A stretch of DNA of 64,000 nt, from the NCBI GenBank assembly GCA_030426245.1, contig JAUHYZ010000009.1, forward strand, positions 1 through 64,000. The letters are read 5' to 3'. A program made the translations under genes and the position numbers. Within the stretch, counting starts at the first letter, position 1. Each line of letters starts with the position of its first letter. The stretch comes from Alphaproteobacteria bacterium. GTDB taxonomy: Bacteria; Pseudomonadota; Alphaproteobacteria; Sphingomonadales; Sphingomonadaceae. Positions 36,485 to 44,302 of this stretch are shown here, piece by piece. The notes beneath the pieces are model-generated. The model saw only the letters and a list, made by a program, of their open reading frames with translations, was not told the origin of the DNA and made no database searches.

Positions 36485-38801
36485 CTTCGATAGTTCCATC
36501 GGAATCCGGCAAAGCGAGGCGCACTTCCTCAACCGTGCATTCGCATGTGGATGGCATGGTCTTGTCTTCGATCAGCGGAGTAAGGCCATAGCGGCCAAGA
36601 TAAGCGGAATTTGCGATTGTGCGGTAATCGGCAACCGGGCCGCCACCGGTGTCCTCTCCATCGATCGTGAAGCTGGCACGGGCACCAAAGCGGCCTAACG
36701 CTTCATCGGGCACTATTTCGACAGTGACCTCATGACGGCCTGCTTCGAGGCGGCGGTTGGCGGATACGTCCGAGAATTTCGTCTCGTCGAAGCTGGGGCG
36801 GGATACGAAATACGGTTTCCCATCTCGCAGCAGCAATCCCCATCCGGTGAAGCGTCCGCCCTGGGTGAAGACCGGTCCGGAAGCGTCCGGCCTGTCCACA
36901 AGGATCTGGGCAGTCAGTTTCCAATGGCCACCCAAAGGCGGAATATCGGCTGCGACATAGCGCGTTCTTTCGCGGGAATAGACATATTCGTCCCTCTCGC
37001 CGATCGCATGCGGACGTTGATCCGGCCTGAGCAGGATCATGACGTCGTTTTCGACTGGGAAGACGTTGTTCCGCTCAGCGGCGGCCGCGAAGCCCGCCAC
37101 CATTTCCTGCAGCTTTTCCGTGTTCTGGTGGGCCCGATCTGTCGACTGGGAATAGTCGGATCGCAGATTGTAAAGCTCCCAATCGTAATCCTCGACATTG
37201 TCGGGGATCGGTGTGCGCTCCGATGTGCGGTCCCAGGGCGCTCGGCTCATCTTCGTGACCGCGAACCAGCCGTCTTCGTAGTATCCCAGATTGCCGAGCA
37301 TCTCGAAATATTGGCTGCGCGGTGCAGGCTCCGCTGCCTTTTCGCCGAATTCGCCTGCCAGGCTCTGTCCGTCGATCGGCAGTTGCTCTACGCCCTCGAA
37401 ACTCTCGGGTGGCACTATGCCTGCTGCATCATAGATGGTTGGGGCTATGTCGATGAGATGCGCGAAGCGCTGCACCACGGTGCCCTGGCGGTCGATACCC
37501 TTGGGCCAGGACATGACGGCGCCGGAGCGAATTCCACCGAGATAGCCGGCAACGGCCTTGCCCCATTGAAACGGCGTGTTTGTGGCCCAGGCCCAGGCAG
37601 AAGGATATCCGCCCCAGGCATAACTGCTGCCAAGCTTGTCGATATCGGGCAGCATGTCGTGATAGCTCGGTTCCTCTCCCAGGAATCCGGCCCATTCGTT
37701 GGTCTCGCCATTGAAGCTGGAAAGATCGCCGCCGTTGTCCCCCTGCACGAAGATCACCAGCGTATTGTCGAGTTCGCCGCTGCTTTTCAGCTCATCGATA
37801 ATCCGGCCGATCTGATAGTCGGTGTGGGAAAGCTGCGCGGCATAGACTTCCATCATCCGGGCAGCCACGCGCTGTGCGTCCTCATCCAGCGAGTCCCAGG
37901 CCGGCAATTCATCCGGCCGCTCCGTCAGTACGGCATCCTGGGGAATGACACCAAGTTCCTTCTGACGCGCAAAGATCGCCTCGCGCGCCTTGTCCCAGCC
38001 CATGTCGAACTGGCCTTTGTATCTGGCGATCCAATCGGCTGGCGCGTGATGCGGCGTGTGGGGAGACCCAGGGGCCAGATAGATGAAGAAAGGTGCATCT
38101 GGCGCGCTGTTCTCACGCCTTCTGAGCCATTCTATAGCCCGATTGCTCAGATCCTTGTCGAGGATGTACTCGGGATCGTCAGGCGGTTCTATCTGGGTTG
38201 TATTCTCAACCAGTTCGGGAGCCCACTGATCGGCCCATGCCTGATTGAAGCCATAGAAATAGTCAAAGCCCAGTCCCGTTGGCCAATGATCGAACGGCCC
38301 CATCGAACCGCTCTCCCATTCGGGAGTGTTGTGGTTCTTGCCGAGGAAGGCCGTCACATAGCCGTTGGACCGCAGGACATCGGCAACTGTCGATGCGCTG
38401 TCCGGGATTACAGACGTATAGCCGGGCTCGTCGCGCGAAAGATTGGCAATTGCGCCATAGCCTACGGCGTGGTGGTTGCGCCCCGTCAGCAAGGCCGCGC
38501 GGGAGGGGGAGCACATGGCGGTGGTATGGAAGCTGTTGAACAGCAGGCCGCGCTCACCGATCGCATCGAAGGTTGGCGTTGCGATCAGGCCGCCGAAGCT
38601 GCTCGCGGCCCCGAAACCGACATCGTCGGTCATGACAAGCAGGACGTTGGGCGCTTCGGCTGGTGCTTCTGCGCGCAAGGGATAGTTCTCCCATGCCTGC
38701 TGTTCCTGAGGTTTCTCGGCCCATGCCGGCTGAACGAGGCAGGTGCCAATCAAACAGGCTGCCGCGATTTTCCAACTGGCTCGACGATGCTGGCTTGCCA
38801 A
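36477..38801 (-). CDS. Exported arylsulfatase-family sulfatase, paralogue 3
   Basis: The 774-residue first gene of the sulfatase operon has a signal peptide ending near 'QPAWAE' (about 28), 'MTDDVGFGAAS' (D59/D60), and formylglycine C97 in 'MCSPSRAALLTGRN' (Ser rather than Thr inside CxPxR). The start is a TTG at 38801 with GGGAGAGAGA 1–10 bases upstream; no ATG fits the signal peptide. The promoter lies in the 122-bp gap shared with the divergent lysR gene. Confidence 0.92.
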   Translation of the reverse strand: MASQHRRASWKIAAACLIGTCLVQPAWAEKPQEQQAWENYPLRAEAPAEAPNVLLVMTDDVGFGAASSFGGLIATPTFDAIGERGLLFNSFHTTAMCSPSRAALLTGRNHHAVGYGAIANLSRDEPGYTSVIPDSASTVADVLRSNGYVTAFLGKNHNTPEWESGSMGPFDHWPTGLGFDYFYGFNQAWADQWAPELVENTTQIEPPDDPEYILDKDLSNRAIEWLRRRENSAPDAPFFIYLAPGSPHTPHHAPADWIARYKGQFDMGWDKAREAIFARQKELGVIPQDAVLTERPDELPAWDSLDEDAQRVAARMMEVYAAQLSHTDYQIGRIIDELKSSGELDNTLVIFVQGDNGGDLSSFNGETNEWAGFLGEEPSYHDMLPDIDKLGSSYAWGGYPSAWAWATNTPFQWGKAVAGYLGGIRSGAVMSWPKGIDRQGTVVQRFAHLIDIAPTIYDAAGIVPPESFEGVEQLPIDGQSLAGEFGEKAAEPAPRSQYFEMLGNLGYYEDGWFAVTKMSRAPWDRTSERTPIPDNVEDYDWELYNLRSDYSQSTDRAHQNTEKLQEMVAGFAAAAERNNVFPVENDVMILLRPDQRPHAIGERDEYVYSRERTRYVAADIPPLGGHWKLTAQILVDRPDASGPVFTQGGRFTGWGLLLRDGKPYFVSRPSFDETKFSDVSANRRLEAGRHEVTVEIVPDEALGRFGARASFTIDGEDTGGGPVADYRTIANSAYLGRYGLTPLIEDKTMPSTCECTVEEVRLALPDSDGTIEDD

Positions 38802-38923
38802 GTCTCTCTCCCGTACGTTTTATAACGATTTCGTATAACAAACGCGCACCACAACCACTGCTTGAAAGCAATACACCGGGCGGCTATGGCTTCATAGCCA
38901 TTTGGCTATATAGGGGCGTCGCC
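38802..38923. promoter_or_regulatory. Divergent promoter/operator region, sulfatase operon and LysR gene
   Basis: This 122-bp region is AT-richer than its flanks. It has a perfect 7-bp inverted repeat GGCTATG/CATAGCC with a 4-nt spacer (38882–38899), a third half-site GGCTATA at 38904–38910, and a shorter palindrome ACGATTTCGT at 38825–38834 next to TATAAA-like sequence on the minus strand. LysR regulators usually bind such dyads between their own gene and a divergent target. Confidence 0.55.
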
Positions 38924-39823
38924 ATGAACTCCCATCGCTCTGATCCGATGCATCGATCGGATACTGTCAAAGACAGTCTGCTGGATATGACCGGCGCGCA
39001 ATTGCGTGCCTTTCTGGCCGTTGCGGAATATGGTGGCTTTGGCTTCGCCGCGCGGGAATTGAACGTTTCGCAGCCGACCATTAGCAAGGCAGTGAAGAGC
39101 CTCGAGCGAAAAGTCGGGCCACTTTTCGATCGGTCTCCCGGGCGGGCTGCAAGCCTCAGCCCTGTCGGCGAAATCATGAAGGAAGAGGCGGTCAACGTAA
39201 TCCAGCTTCTGCGCGAGATCGAGCGCAAGATCGAGCTACGCACATCCGGCCAGCCGCGTATCCGGGTCGCGGTGGGAGAATATCTCTATAATCGCTGCAA
39301 GGATGCGGTCTCGAGGTTCTCGATTGAAAATCCCGCATTGACGATCCGGCTGGAAATGATTTCATCGAGGGCAGAGGCGTTTCGGGATCTGCGCCTGGGT
39401 TCGGTCGACATCCTCCTCATCTCAACCTTTGGCCGCACGTCACAAGAACCGCGCATCGCGGCACAAGCGAAGATGAGAGTCTATCGCAGCCCCCTAAAAG
39501 ACAGCGCGGAATCGCGCCGCTGGATCTTTCCGATCTTGGATGCGCAGGAGGCCCAGGAGTTTGTCCAGGCCCTGGGACAGATCGGCGTCAAGGATGTCGC
39601 GCATGCGATGACCGTACCCAATTACTATTCGATCAAATCGATGTGCGTTGCAGGGCGCGGGCAAGCGCTCCTGTTTGAAGAGGATACTCAGGAAGATGTC
39701 GCTGCGGGCCGGCTTGTTCAGGCAGTGCCCGGCTCCGTTACAATCAGCCGTGGCTGCCATTTTTACGGAGAGAGTGAGACTCTGGAGAAGGTCGCCCGCT
39801 ATCTGATCGACGCAATCACTTAG
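38924..39823 (+). CDS. LysR family transcriptional regulator
   Basis: The 299-residue protein has an N-terminal winged HTH (about 20–80): 'AQLRAFLAVAEYGGFGFAARELNVSQPTISKAVKSLE', in two parts the recognition helix 'VSQPTISKAVKSLE' preceded by 'AVAEYGGFGFAA'. A periplasmic-binding-like effector domain follows. It starts at ATG 38924; the open frame upstream to 38663 is antisense to sulfatase paralogue 3. Divergent placement makes it the likely regulator of the sulfatase–FGE operon and perhaps of the downstream oxygenase genes. The inducer is unknown. Confidence 0.9.
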   Translation: MNSHRSDPMHRSDTVKDSLLDMTGAQLRAFLAVAEYGGFGFAARELNVSQPTISKAVKSLERKVGPLFDRSPGRAASLSPVGEIMKEEAVNVIQLLREIERKIELRTSGQPRIRVAVGEYLYNRCKDAVSRFSIENPALTIRLEMISSRAEAFRDLRLGSVDILLISTFGRTSQEPRIAAQAKMRVYRSPLKDSAESRRWIFPILDAQEAQEFVQALGQIGVKDVAHAMTVPNYYSIKSMCVAGRGQALLFEEDTQEDVAAGRLVQAVPGSVTISRGCHFYGESETLEKVARYLIDAIT

Positions 39824-40121
39824 TTTGTCGGCAGGAATTCAATACGTTCACCGATCACCGCCCTACAGGGCGGGAGGATGAACGCATCGCGTTTTCGCGC
39901 CATGATCTTTCGACCGTCCATTTCTTGCGCGGCGACGCCTTCGATCCAGCCCGCTTGTAACTTCCTTTGCATTTCATGGGGGATGGCGAACTGTAAAGTG
40001 CGCCGTGTCAGCGCAATGAGCGAAACATGCCGTCGATTGATATTATTTAATATTGACTAACAAACATGTGCGTGCTGTGTCGAACCCAAATAAAAGACAA
40101 CTTGGAAAGGTTGATTGGCAA
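39824..40121 (+). other. Intergenic region before the PhyH gene, with AT-rich palindrome
   Basis: These 298 bases hold no supportable gene. At 40040–40053 is a 14-bp AT-rich palindrome (ATATTA, TT, TAATAT), 69–82 bases before the ATG at 40122, where a promoter would be expected. A TTG at 40053 could extend the PhyH frame by 23 residues but lacks a ribosome site. Confidence 0.4.
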
Positions 40122-40880
40122 ATGGCATCTCACGCGGCCATGATTTCCGAAGCCGATATCGCCGAATTCGAACGCGCCGGCGCGATTTGCTTGCGGGGGC
40201 TCTTCAGTCAGGAATGGGTAGATCGCATGCGCACCGCGATCGAACGGCGTATAGAGGCCGGGCCGGGGGCATTGTCCCGCCGGCAGCAGGCCTTTTCGTT
40301 TACCGAGTTGTTCATGGCGCGAAGCGATCCGGACTTCCGGGATTTCGTTTTCAACTCGCCGGCTGCGTCCATCGCAGCTCAGCTCATGCGCTCAAAATCC
40401 GTGCGGTTCTATTTCGATCAGATATTCAACAAGGAGCCGGGGCTGGACGAACCGAGCCCCTGGCACAACGATCAGCCCTTCTATCCAATCAAAGGTCAGC
40501 AGGTCTGCTCCGTCTGGTTGGCGCTGGATGACATCACGAAAGAATCGAGCGGACTGCAATATGTCGCCGGTTCGCATCGCTGGGAGCAGTTGCCGGAAGG
40601 CGATTTCCCGGAAATCGATACGTCTTCCGATCAATATGAGATTCTGACCTGGAACATGCAGCCGGGCGATTGCCTGGTGCATGGCGGGTTTACGGTTCAC
40701 GGCGCGAACGGCAATACCACGCTGGACACGCGCCGGCGTGCCTTGGCGACGCGCTGGATAGGGGACGATATCGTCTACCGAGTACGCGAAAAGGCACGGG
40801 AAGAACTGCAGGTGCCGAACCTCGCGACCGGAGATGCAATTCCTGCCGGAGAGCAGTTTCCTGAAGTCGAGCTGTCCTGA
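40122..40880 (+). CDS. Phytanoyl-CoA dioxygenase family (PhyH) Fe(II)/2-oxoglutarate oxygenase
   Basis: The 252-residue double-stranded beta-helix oxygenase has Fe(II) ligands H115 and D117 in 'PWHNDQPFY' and the distal His H193 in 'TVHGANGN', followed by Arg in 'RRRALATRW' that binds 2-oxoglutarate. It also has 'WLALDDITKESSGLQYV', a PhyH family block. It hydroxylates an unknown substrate. The start at 40122 is chosen with GGAAAGG about 12 bases upstream. It begins a plus-strand gene series continuing with the YciI-like gene 72 bp later. Confidence 0.88.
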   Translation: MASHAAMISEADIAEFERAGAICLRGLFSQEWVDRMRTAIERRIEAGPGALSRRQQAFSFTELFMARSDPDFRDFVFNSPAASIAAQLMRSKSVRFYFDQIFNKEPGLDEPSPWHNDQPFYPIKGQQVCSVWLALDDITKESSGLQYVAGSHRWEQLPEGDFPEIDTSSDQYEILTWNMQPGDCLVHGGFTVHGANGNTTLDTRRRALATRWIGDDIVYRVREKAREELQVPNLATGDAIPAGEQFPEVELS

Positions 40881-40952
40881 ACTGCGCAGCGGACTGTGGG
40901 CACGGTCCGACGGCAGAGGATCCGCCCGCCGCCAAGCCAAGAGAGCAAGAGA

Positions 40953-41273
40953 ATGCCGACATTTCTCGTCGAATATCAATCGACCGGTGGCGGTCTGCGG
41001 TCGCGAGGCGACGAATACAAGGCGGCGCAAAATTCGCGCAAGGAGTATCGCAAGAACCTTGCAGAGAGCATTGTGCTGGCGGGGCCGAAATTCGAAACGA
41101 TCGCCGATAGCGAGTCCGTATCGAGCATCATGATCATAGTGGCGGATGACATAGATTCCGCACGCGAGATCGCGGCGAAGGATCCGTATTACGAGATCGG
41201 AGAGTTCAGCGACTTCACCGTCAACGAAATCGCTCTGACGTCATTCAACCCCGGTTTCGCGTTGAGCAGCTGA
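40953..41273 (+). CDS. YciI-like (YCII domain) protein
   Basis: The 106-residue protein starts 'MPTFLVEYQ' and has a C-terminal block 'AREIAAKDPYYEIGEFSDFTVNEI' (matching the YCII pattern AxxDP…G.F…V.I) typical of the dimeric alpha/beta-barrel YciI family. Some members dehalogenate or act as small accessory enzymes in catabolic clusters. An AGAGAGCAAGAG ribosome site precedes the ATG, so the longer frame from 40896 is rejected. It lies between the PhyH gene and the SDR–DLH fusion. Confidence 0.75.
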   Translation: MPTFLVEYQSTGGGLRSRGDEYKAAQNSRKEYRKNLAESIVLAGPKFETIADSESVSSIMIIVADDIDSAREIAAKDPYYEIGEFSDFTVNEIALTSFNPGFALSS

Positions 41274-41482
41274 GCACGGCACTTTGCGCCGGGCGCAACG
41301 GACAAGTTGGCATTCATGCGTTGATTTAGTTTAGTTGTAAGATAAATTGGAGCCGGAGAGAGCGGCCCAATGCTGCGCGGATCGACTTGGAATCGCGGGT
41401 CAGCAACAGCCGGAATAGCGTCATGGATGGCGTTTCAATCAACAGGCGAAGAGCCGGGAATTTTGAGGATCAAGAAGAAAAC

Positions 41483-43027
41483 ATGGGAAGGCTTGAAGGC
41501 AAGATTGCGCTGATAACGGGGATTTCCGGCGGGCAGGGACGGGCGGCTGCGCTCGCATTCGCACGGGAAGGGGCCAAGGTCGTGGGTTGCGATCTCAAGG
41601 CCGAAGCTGCGCAGGAAACCGCGGAAATGGTTCGCGGCGAAGGCGGCGAAATGACGTCCATTGCACCCGTGGACCTGTCTGACGAGCAAGAGGCGACCCA
41701 GTGGGTCGAAGAGGCCGCCGCGGTCTATGGCGGTATCGACGTGCTGTATAACAATGCGGCGCTTGCCCGGATCGGAACCCTGGCCGGAATGTCCACCGAT
41801 GCCTGGCACTACACCCTGAAATACGAGCTCGACATACTGTTCTTCGTCACGCGCGCCACCTGGCCGCATTTGGTGAAAAGGGGCGGCGGTTCCATCATCA
41901 ATACGGGCTCCATCATTGCGGGACGGGGCAGTGACATGCCGATGGCCGCGCATGGTGCCGGCAAGGCCGGTGTGATCGGCCTGACCAAGCACATGGCGCT
42001 GGAAGGCGGTACGTCAGGTATCCGCGCCAACTGCATCAGCCCAGGGCTGATCTGCAATGAGATGTTCGAACAACTGCTGAAAGACCCGAACGACAACCTC
42101 TACAAGCAGATCCGGACCTCGCCGCTCGGGCGAATTGGTCAGCCCGAAGATGTAGCGGGCCTGGCCGTTTTCCTGGCGTCCGATGAATCGAGCTATATCA
42201 CCGGCACAAACATCGTGATCGATGGTGGACAGACTTTGGGCATCGGCATGTCCTTCGGCCAGGAGCCAGAACCCTTGTTCTCACAACCTGTGGACCTGCC
42301 AGAGGCGGAAGGAGAAAAGCTCACAATCGAAACGCCCGACGGCGAGTCCGAGGCTTGGCTGTTCACCCCCAGTGAAGGAACCGGCCCCTGGCCTGGCGTA
42401 GTCATTTACACAGACATCATGGGCGTCCGCCCGCTGTTCAAGTCAATGGCCCAGCGGCTTGCAAATGCAGGCTTTGCGGTATTGCTGCCAAATCTGTTTT
42501 ACCGCCTGGGCCCGCCGCTCGATCCGCCGCTTTCGGTCAAGAATTCCGGAGAATTCGGAGAGCTTCTGGGAATGGCGGGAACCTTGTCGAAAGAAACGAT
42601 CGTCAAGGATTCCGGCGCATGGCTGGCCGCGCTTGCTGCCCGCCCTGAAGTGAAAGCAGATCCGATTTCCTGCGTCGGCTATTGCATGAGCGGGCCGATG
42701 GCCATCTGGACTGCCGCGGCACATTCAGAGAAGGTTGGGGCAGTGGCGGTCTTCCATGGGGGGCACATGGTCATGAAGGGGCCTGATAGCCCGCACCTTG
42801 CTTTCAAGGACTGCGCTGCACGGTTCTATTTCGGATGTGCCGAGACCGATGCCTTCATGACGCCGGAGCATATCGCGACGCTGAAGGAATCGCTCGAAGA
42901 AGCCGGGCGGCCACATGAAGTGGAAGTCTATCCCGGCACCTATCACGGATTTGCGATCGCCGATGCTTCATACAACCGCGAAGGTTCGGAGAAGCATTGG
43001 GAAGCTATGATCGATTTTCTATCATAG
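41483..43027 (+). CDS. Bifunctional short-chain dehydrogenase–dienelactone hydrolase fusion
   Basis: In this 514-residue protein, residues 1–258 are a classical SDR: TGISGGQG (12–19), NNAA (90–93), catalytic-type S143. However, the YxxxK site reads 'HGAGK' with His157 in place of Tyr and K161 kept. After a linker (about 259–275), residues 276–514 form a dienelactone hydrolase-like alpha/beta hydrolase with C401 in 'GYCMSG', D456 in 'ETDAF' and H488 in 'YHGF', a complete Cys-Asp-His triad. The fusion suggests sequential steps: oxidation or reduction, then lactone or ester opening. The start at 41483 follows a purine-rich leader; an earlier ATG at 41387 lacks similarity. Confidence 0.88.
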   Translation: MGRLEGKIALITGISGGQGRAAALAFAREGAKVVGCDLKAEAAQETAEMVRGEGGEMTSIAPVDLSDEQEATQWVEEAAAVYGGIDVLYNNAALARIGTLAGMSTDAWHYTLKYELDILFFVTRATWPHLVKRGGGSIINTGSIIAGRGSDMPMAAHGAGKAGVIGLTKHMALEGGTSGIRANCISPGLICNEMFEQLLKDPNDNLYKQIRTSPLGRIGQPEDVAGLAVFLASDESSYITGTNIVIDGGQTLGIGMSFGQEPEPLFSQPVDLPEAEGEKLTIETPDGESEAWLFTPSEGTGPWPGVVIYTDIMGVRPLFKSMAQRLANAGFAVLLPNLFYRLGPPLDPPLSVKNSGEFGELLGMAGTLSKETIVKDSGAWLAALAARPEVKADPISCVGYCMSGPMAIWTAAAHSEKVGAVAVFHGGHMVMKGPDSPHLAFKDCAARFYFGCAETDAFMTPEHIATLKESLEEAGRPHEVEVYPGTYHGFAIADASYNREGSEKHWEAMIDFLS

Positions 43028-43104
43028 CAAGAATCTGTAAAATCCAAACAATAACGAAAAAATGAAACGAGTTTTGGGAATGAATTCTGATCGAGGAATG
43101 TGAG

Positions 43105-44241
43105 ATGTCTGCAGAGCAAGGGAAAGAGCGGCCCAACAAGCTTAAGCTTGGTATATTCGGCGCCAATATGGATGGCGGAATGACGGCAACCAAGGCAAAG
43201 GACCGTTTCCGGCTGACCTGGCAGAATGTGGAGCGTGTCGCCAAAGCGGCCGACGAAGCGGGCTTCGAGGCGCTGCTGCCGATGATGCGCTGGAAGTCGA
43301 TGGGCGGGGAGACAGACTTTCACGGCAGCTCCTTCGAACCCTTTACCTGGGCCGCCGGTGTGTCCTCCGTGACCGAGAATATCGGTGTCTACAGCACGAT
43401 GCATATCTTCGCAGTGCATCCCTTGATGGCCGCCAAGCACATGGCCACCATCGATCATATTTCCGGCGGACGTTACGGATTCAACCTGGTCTGCGGCTGG
43501 TTCCCGCCCGAATATCAGATGTTCGGCATTCCGATGCCCGAGCATGATGAACGGTATGCCTACGCGGCGGAATGGCTGGAGGTGGTCGATCGCCTGTGGA
43601 CTTCGGACGAGCCGTTCGATTTCAATGGGAAGTTCTTCCAGCTCAAACAGTTGCAAATGAAGCCCAAGCCCGTGCGCAGGCCGCGGATCATGAATGCCGG
43701 CGCATCGGAAACCGGGGCCCGCTTCGCTGCCGAACACGCTGACATGGCCTTCATCGGTGTGCTGGAGCATGAGAGCGAGGAGCAGAAGCGCGCCAATGTC
43801 GACCGGCTGCGTAACACTGCCCGCGATGAATTCGGCCGCGCCATCGAAGTGTGGAGCGGTGCATGGGTCCTATGCCGTCCGACCGAGGAAGAAGCGCAGG
43901 CGGAATACCGCAGAGTGCTGGTTGATGAAGGCGATTTCGGCATTATCGACAGCTTGCCGCCCGGTGTTGTTCCGCCGATGGATCACCTTCCGAAAGAGGA
44001 AGCGGATATGATGCGGGCAAAGCTGCTTGCCGGCTTCGGCAGTATCCATTTGGTCGGTACGCCCGAACAGGTGGCAGACAGGCTGGAGGCAATGTCTTCA
44101 ATCGGGCTGGATGGCATCGTGCTGACTTTCGTGGATTATGAGCCGGAAATCGAAAATTTCGCTTCGAATGTCATACCCTTGCTCGAGCAGCGCGGACTTA
44201 GAAATGTGCGGCAGGGAGCGCGCGTGCCCGATCCCGTTTGA
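43105..44241 (+). CDS. LLM-class FMNH2-dependent monooxygenase (SfnG/RutA-like)
   Basis: The 378-residue bacterial-luciferase-like TIM-barrel has 'ATIDHISGGRYGFNLVCGW' (the SfnG/RutA/SsuD-like 'GR.G.N.V.GW' segment, about 112–132) and 'RPRIMNAGASETGARFAAEHAD', which forms the flavin phosphate site. Such enzymes, for example dimethylsulfone monooxygenase and pyrimidine monooxygenase, use reduced FMN from a partner reductase. No reductase gene adjoins it. A GAGGAATGTGAG ribosome site precedes the ATG. It closes the PhyH–YciI–SDR/DLH–LLM plus-strand series and converges with the efflux operon. Confidence 0.9.
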   Translation: MSAEQGKERPNKLKLGIFGANMDGGMTATKAKDRFRLTWQNVERVAKAADEAGFEALLPMMRWKSMGGETDFHGSSFEPFTWAAGVSSVTENIGVYSTMHIFAVHPLMAAKHMATIDHISGGRYGFNLVCGWFPPEYQMFGIPMPEHDERYAYAAEWLEVVDRLWTSDEPFDFNGKFFQLKQLQMKPKPVRRPRIMNAGASETGARFAAEHADMAFIGVLEHESEEQKRANVDRLRNTARDEFGRAIEVWSGAWVLCRPTEEEAQAEYRRVLVDEGDFGIIDSLPPGVVPPMDHLPKEEADMMRAKLLAGFGSIHLVGTPEQVADRLEAMSSIGLDGIVLTFVDYEPEIENFASNVIPLLEQRGLRNVRQGARVPDPV

Positions 44242-44302
44242 ACTGGTGGAGGCGATAGTCCGGCCTGGCCGGTTGGAATTCGGCCTGGACTAGAGCTTGG
44301 TA

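Noticed and set aside
36732-38825. Long plus-strand open frame of about 700 codons opposite sulfatase paralogue 3
   Set aside because: It is a high-GC antisense shadow. The minus-strand frame has a signal peptide and full sulfatase motifs; the plus-strand product shows no motif.
44260-44272. Palindrome CCGGCC-T-GGCCGG between the convergent flavin monooxygenase and efflux genes as a terminator
   Set aside because: The one-base centre leaves a short usable stem and no U-run follows on either strand; evidence is too weak to annotate.
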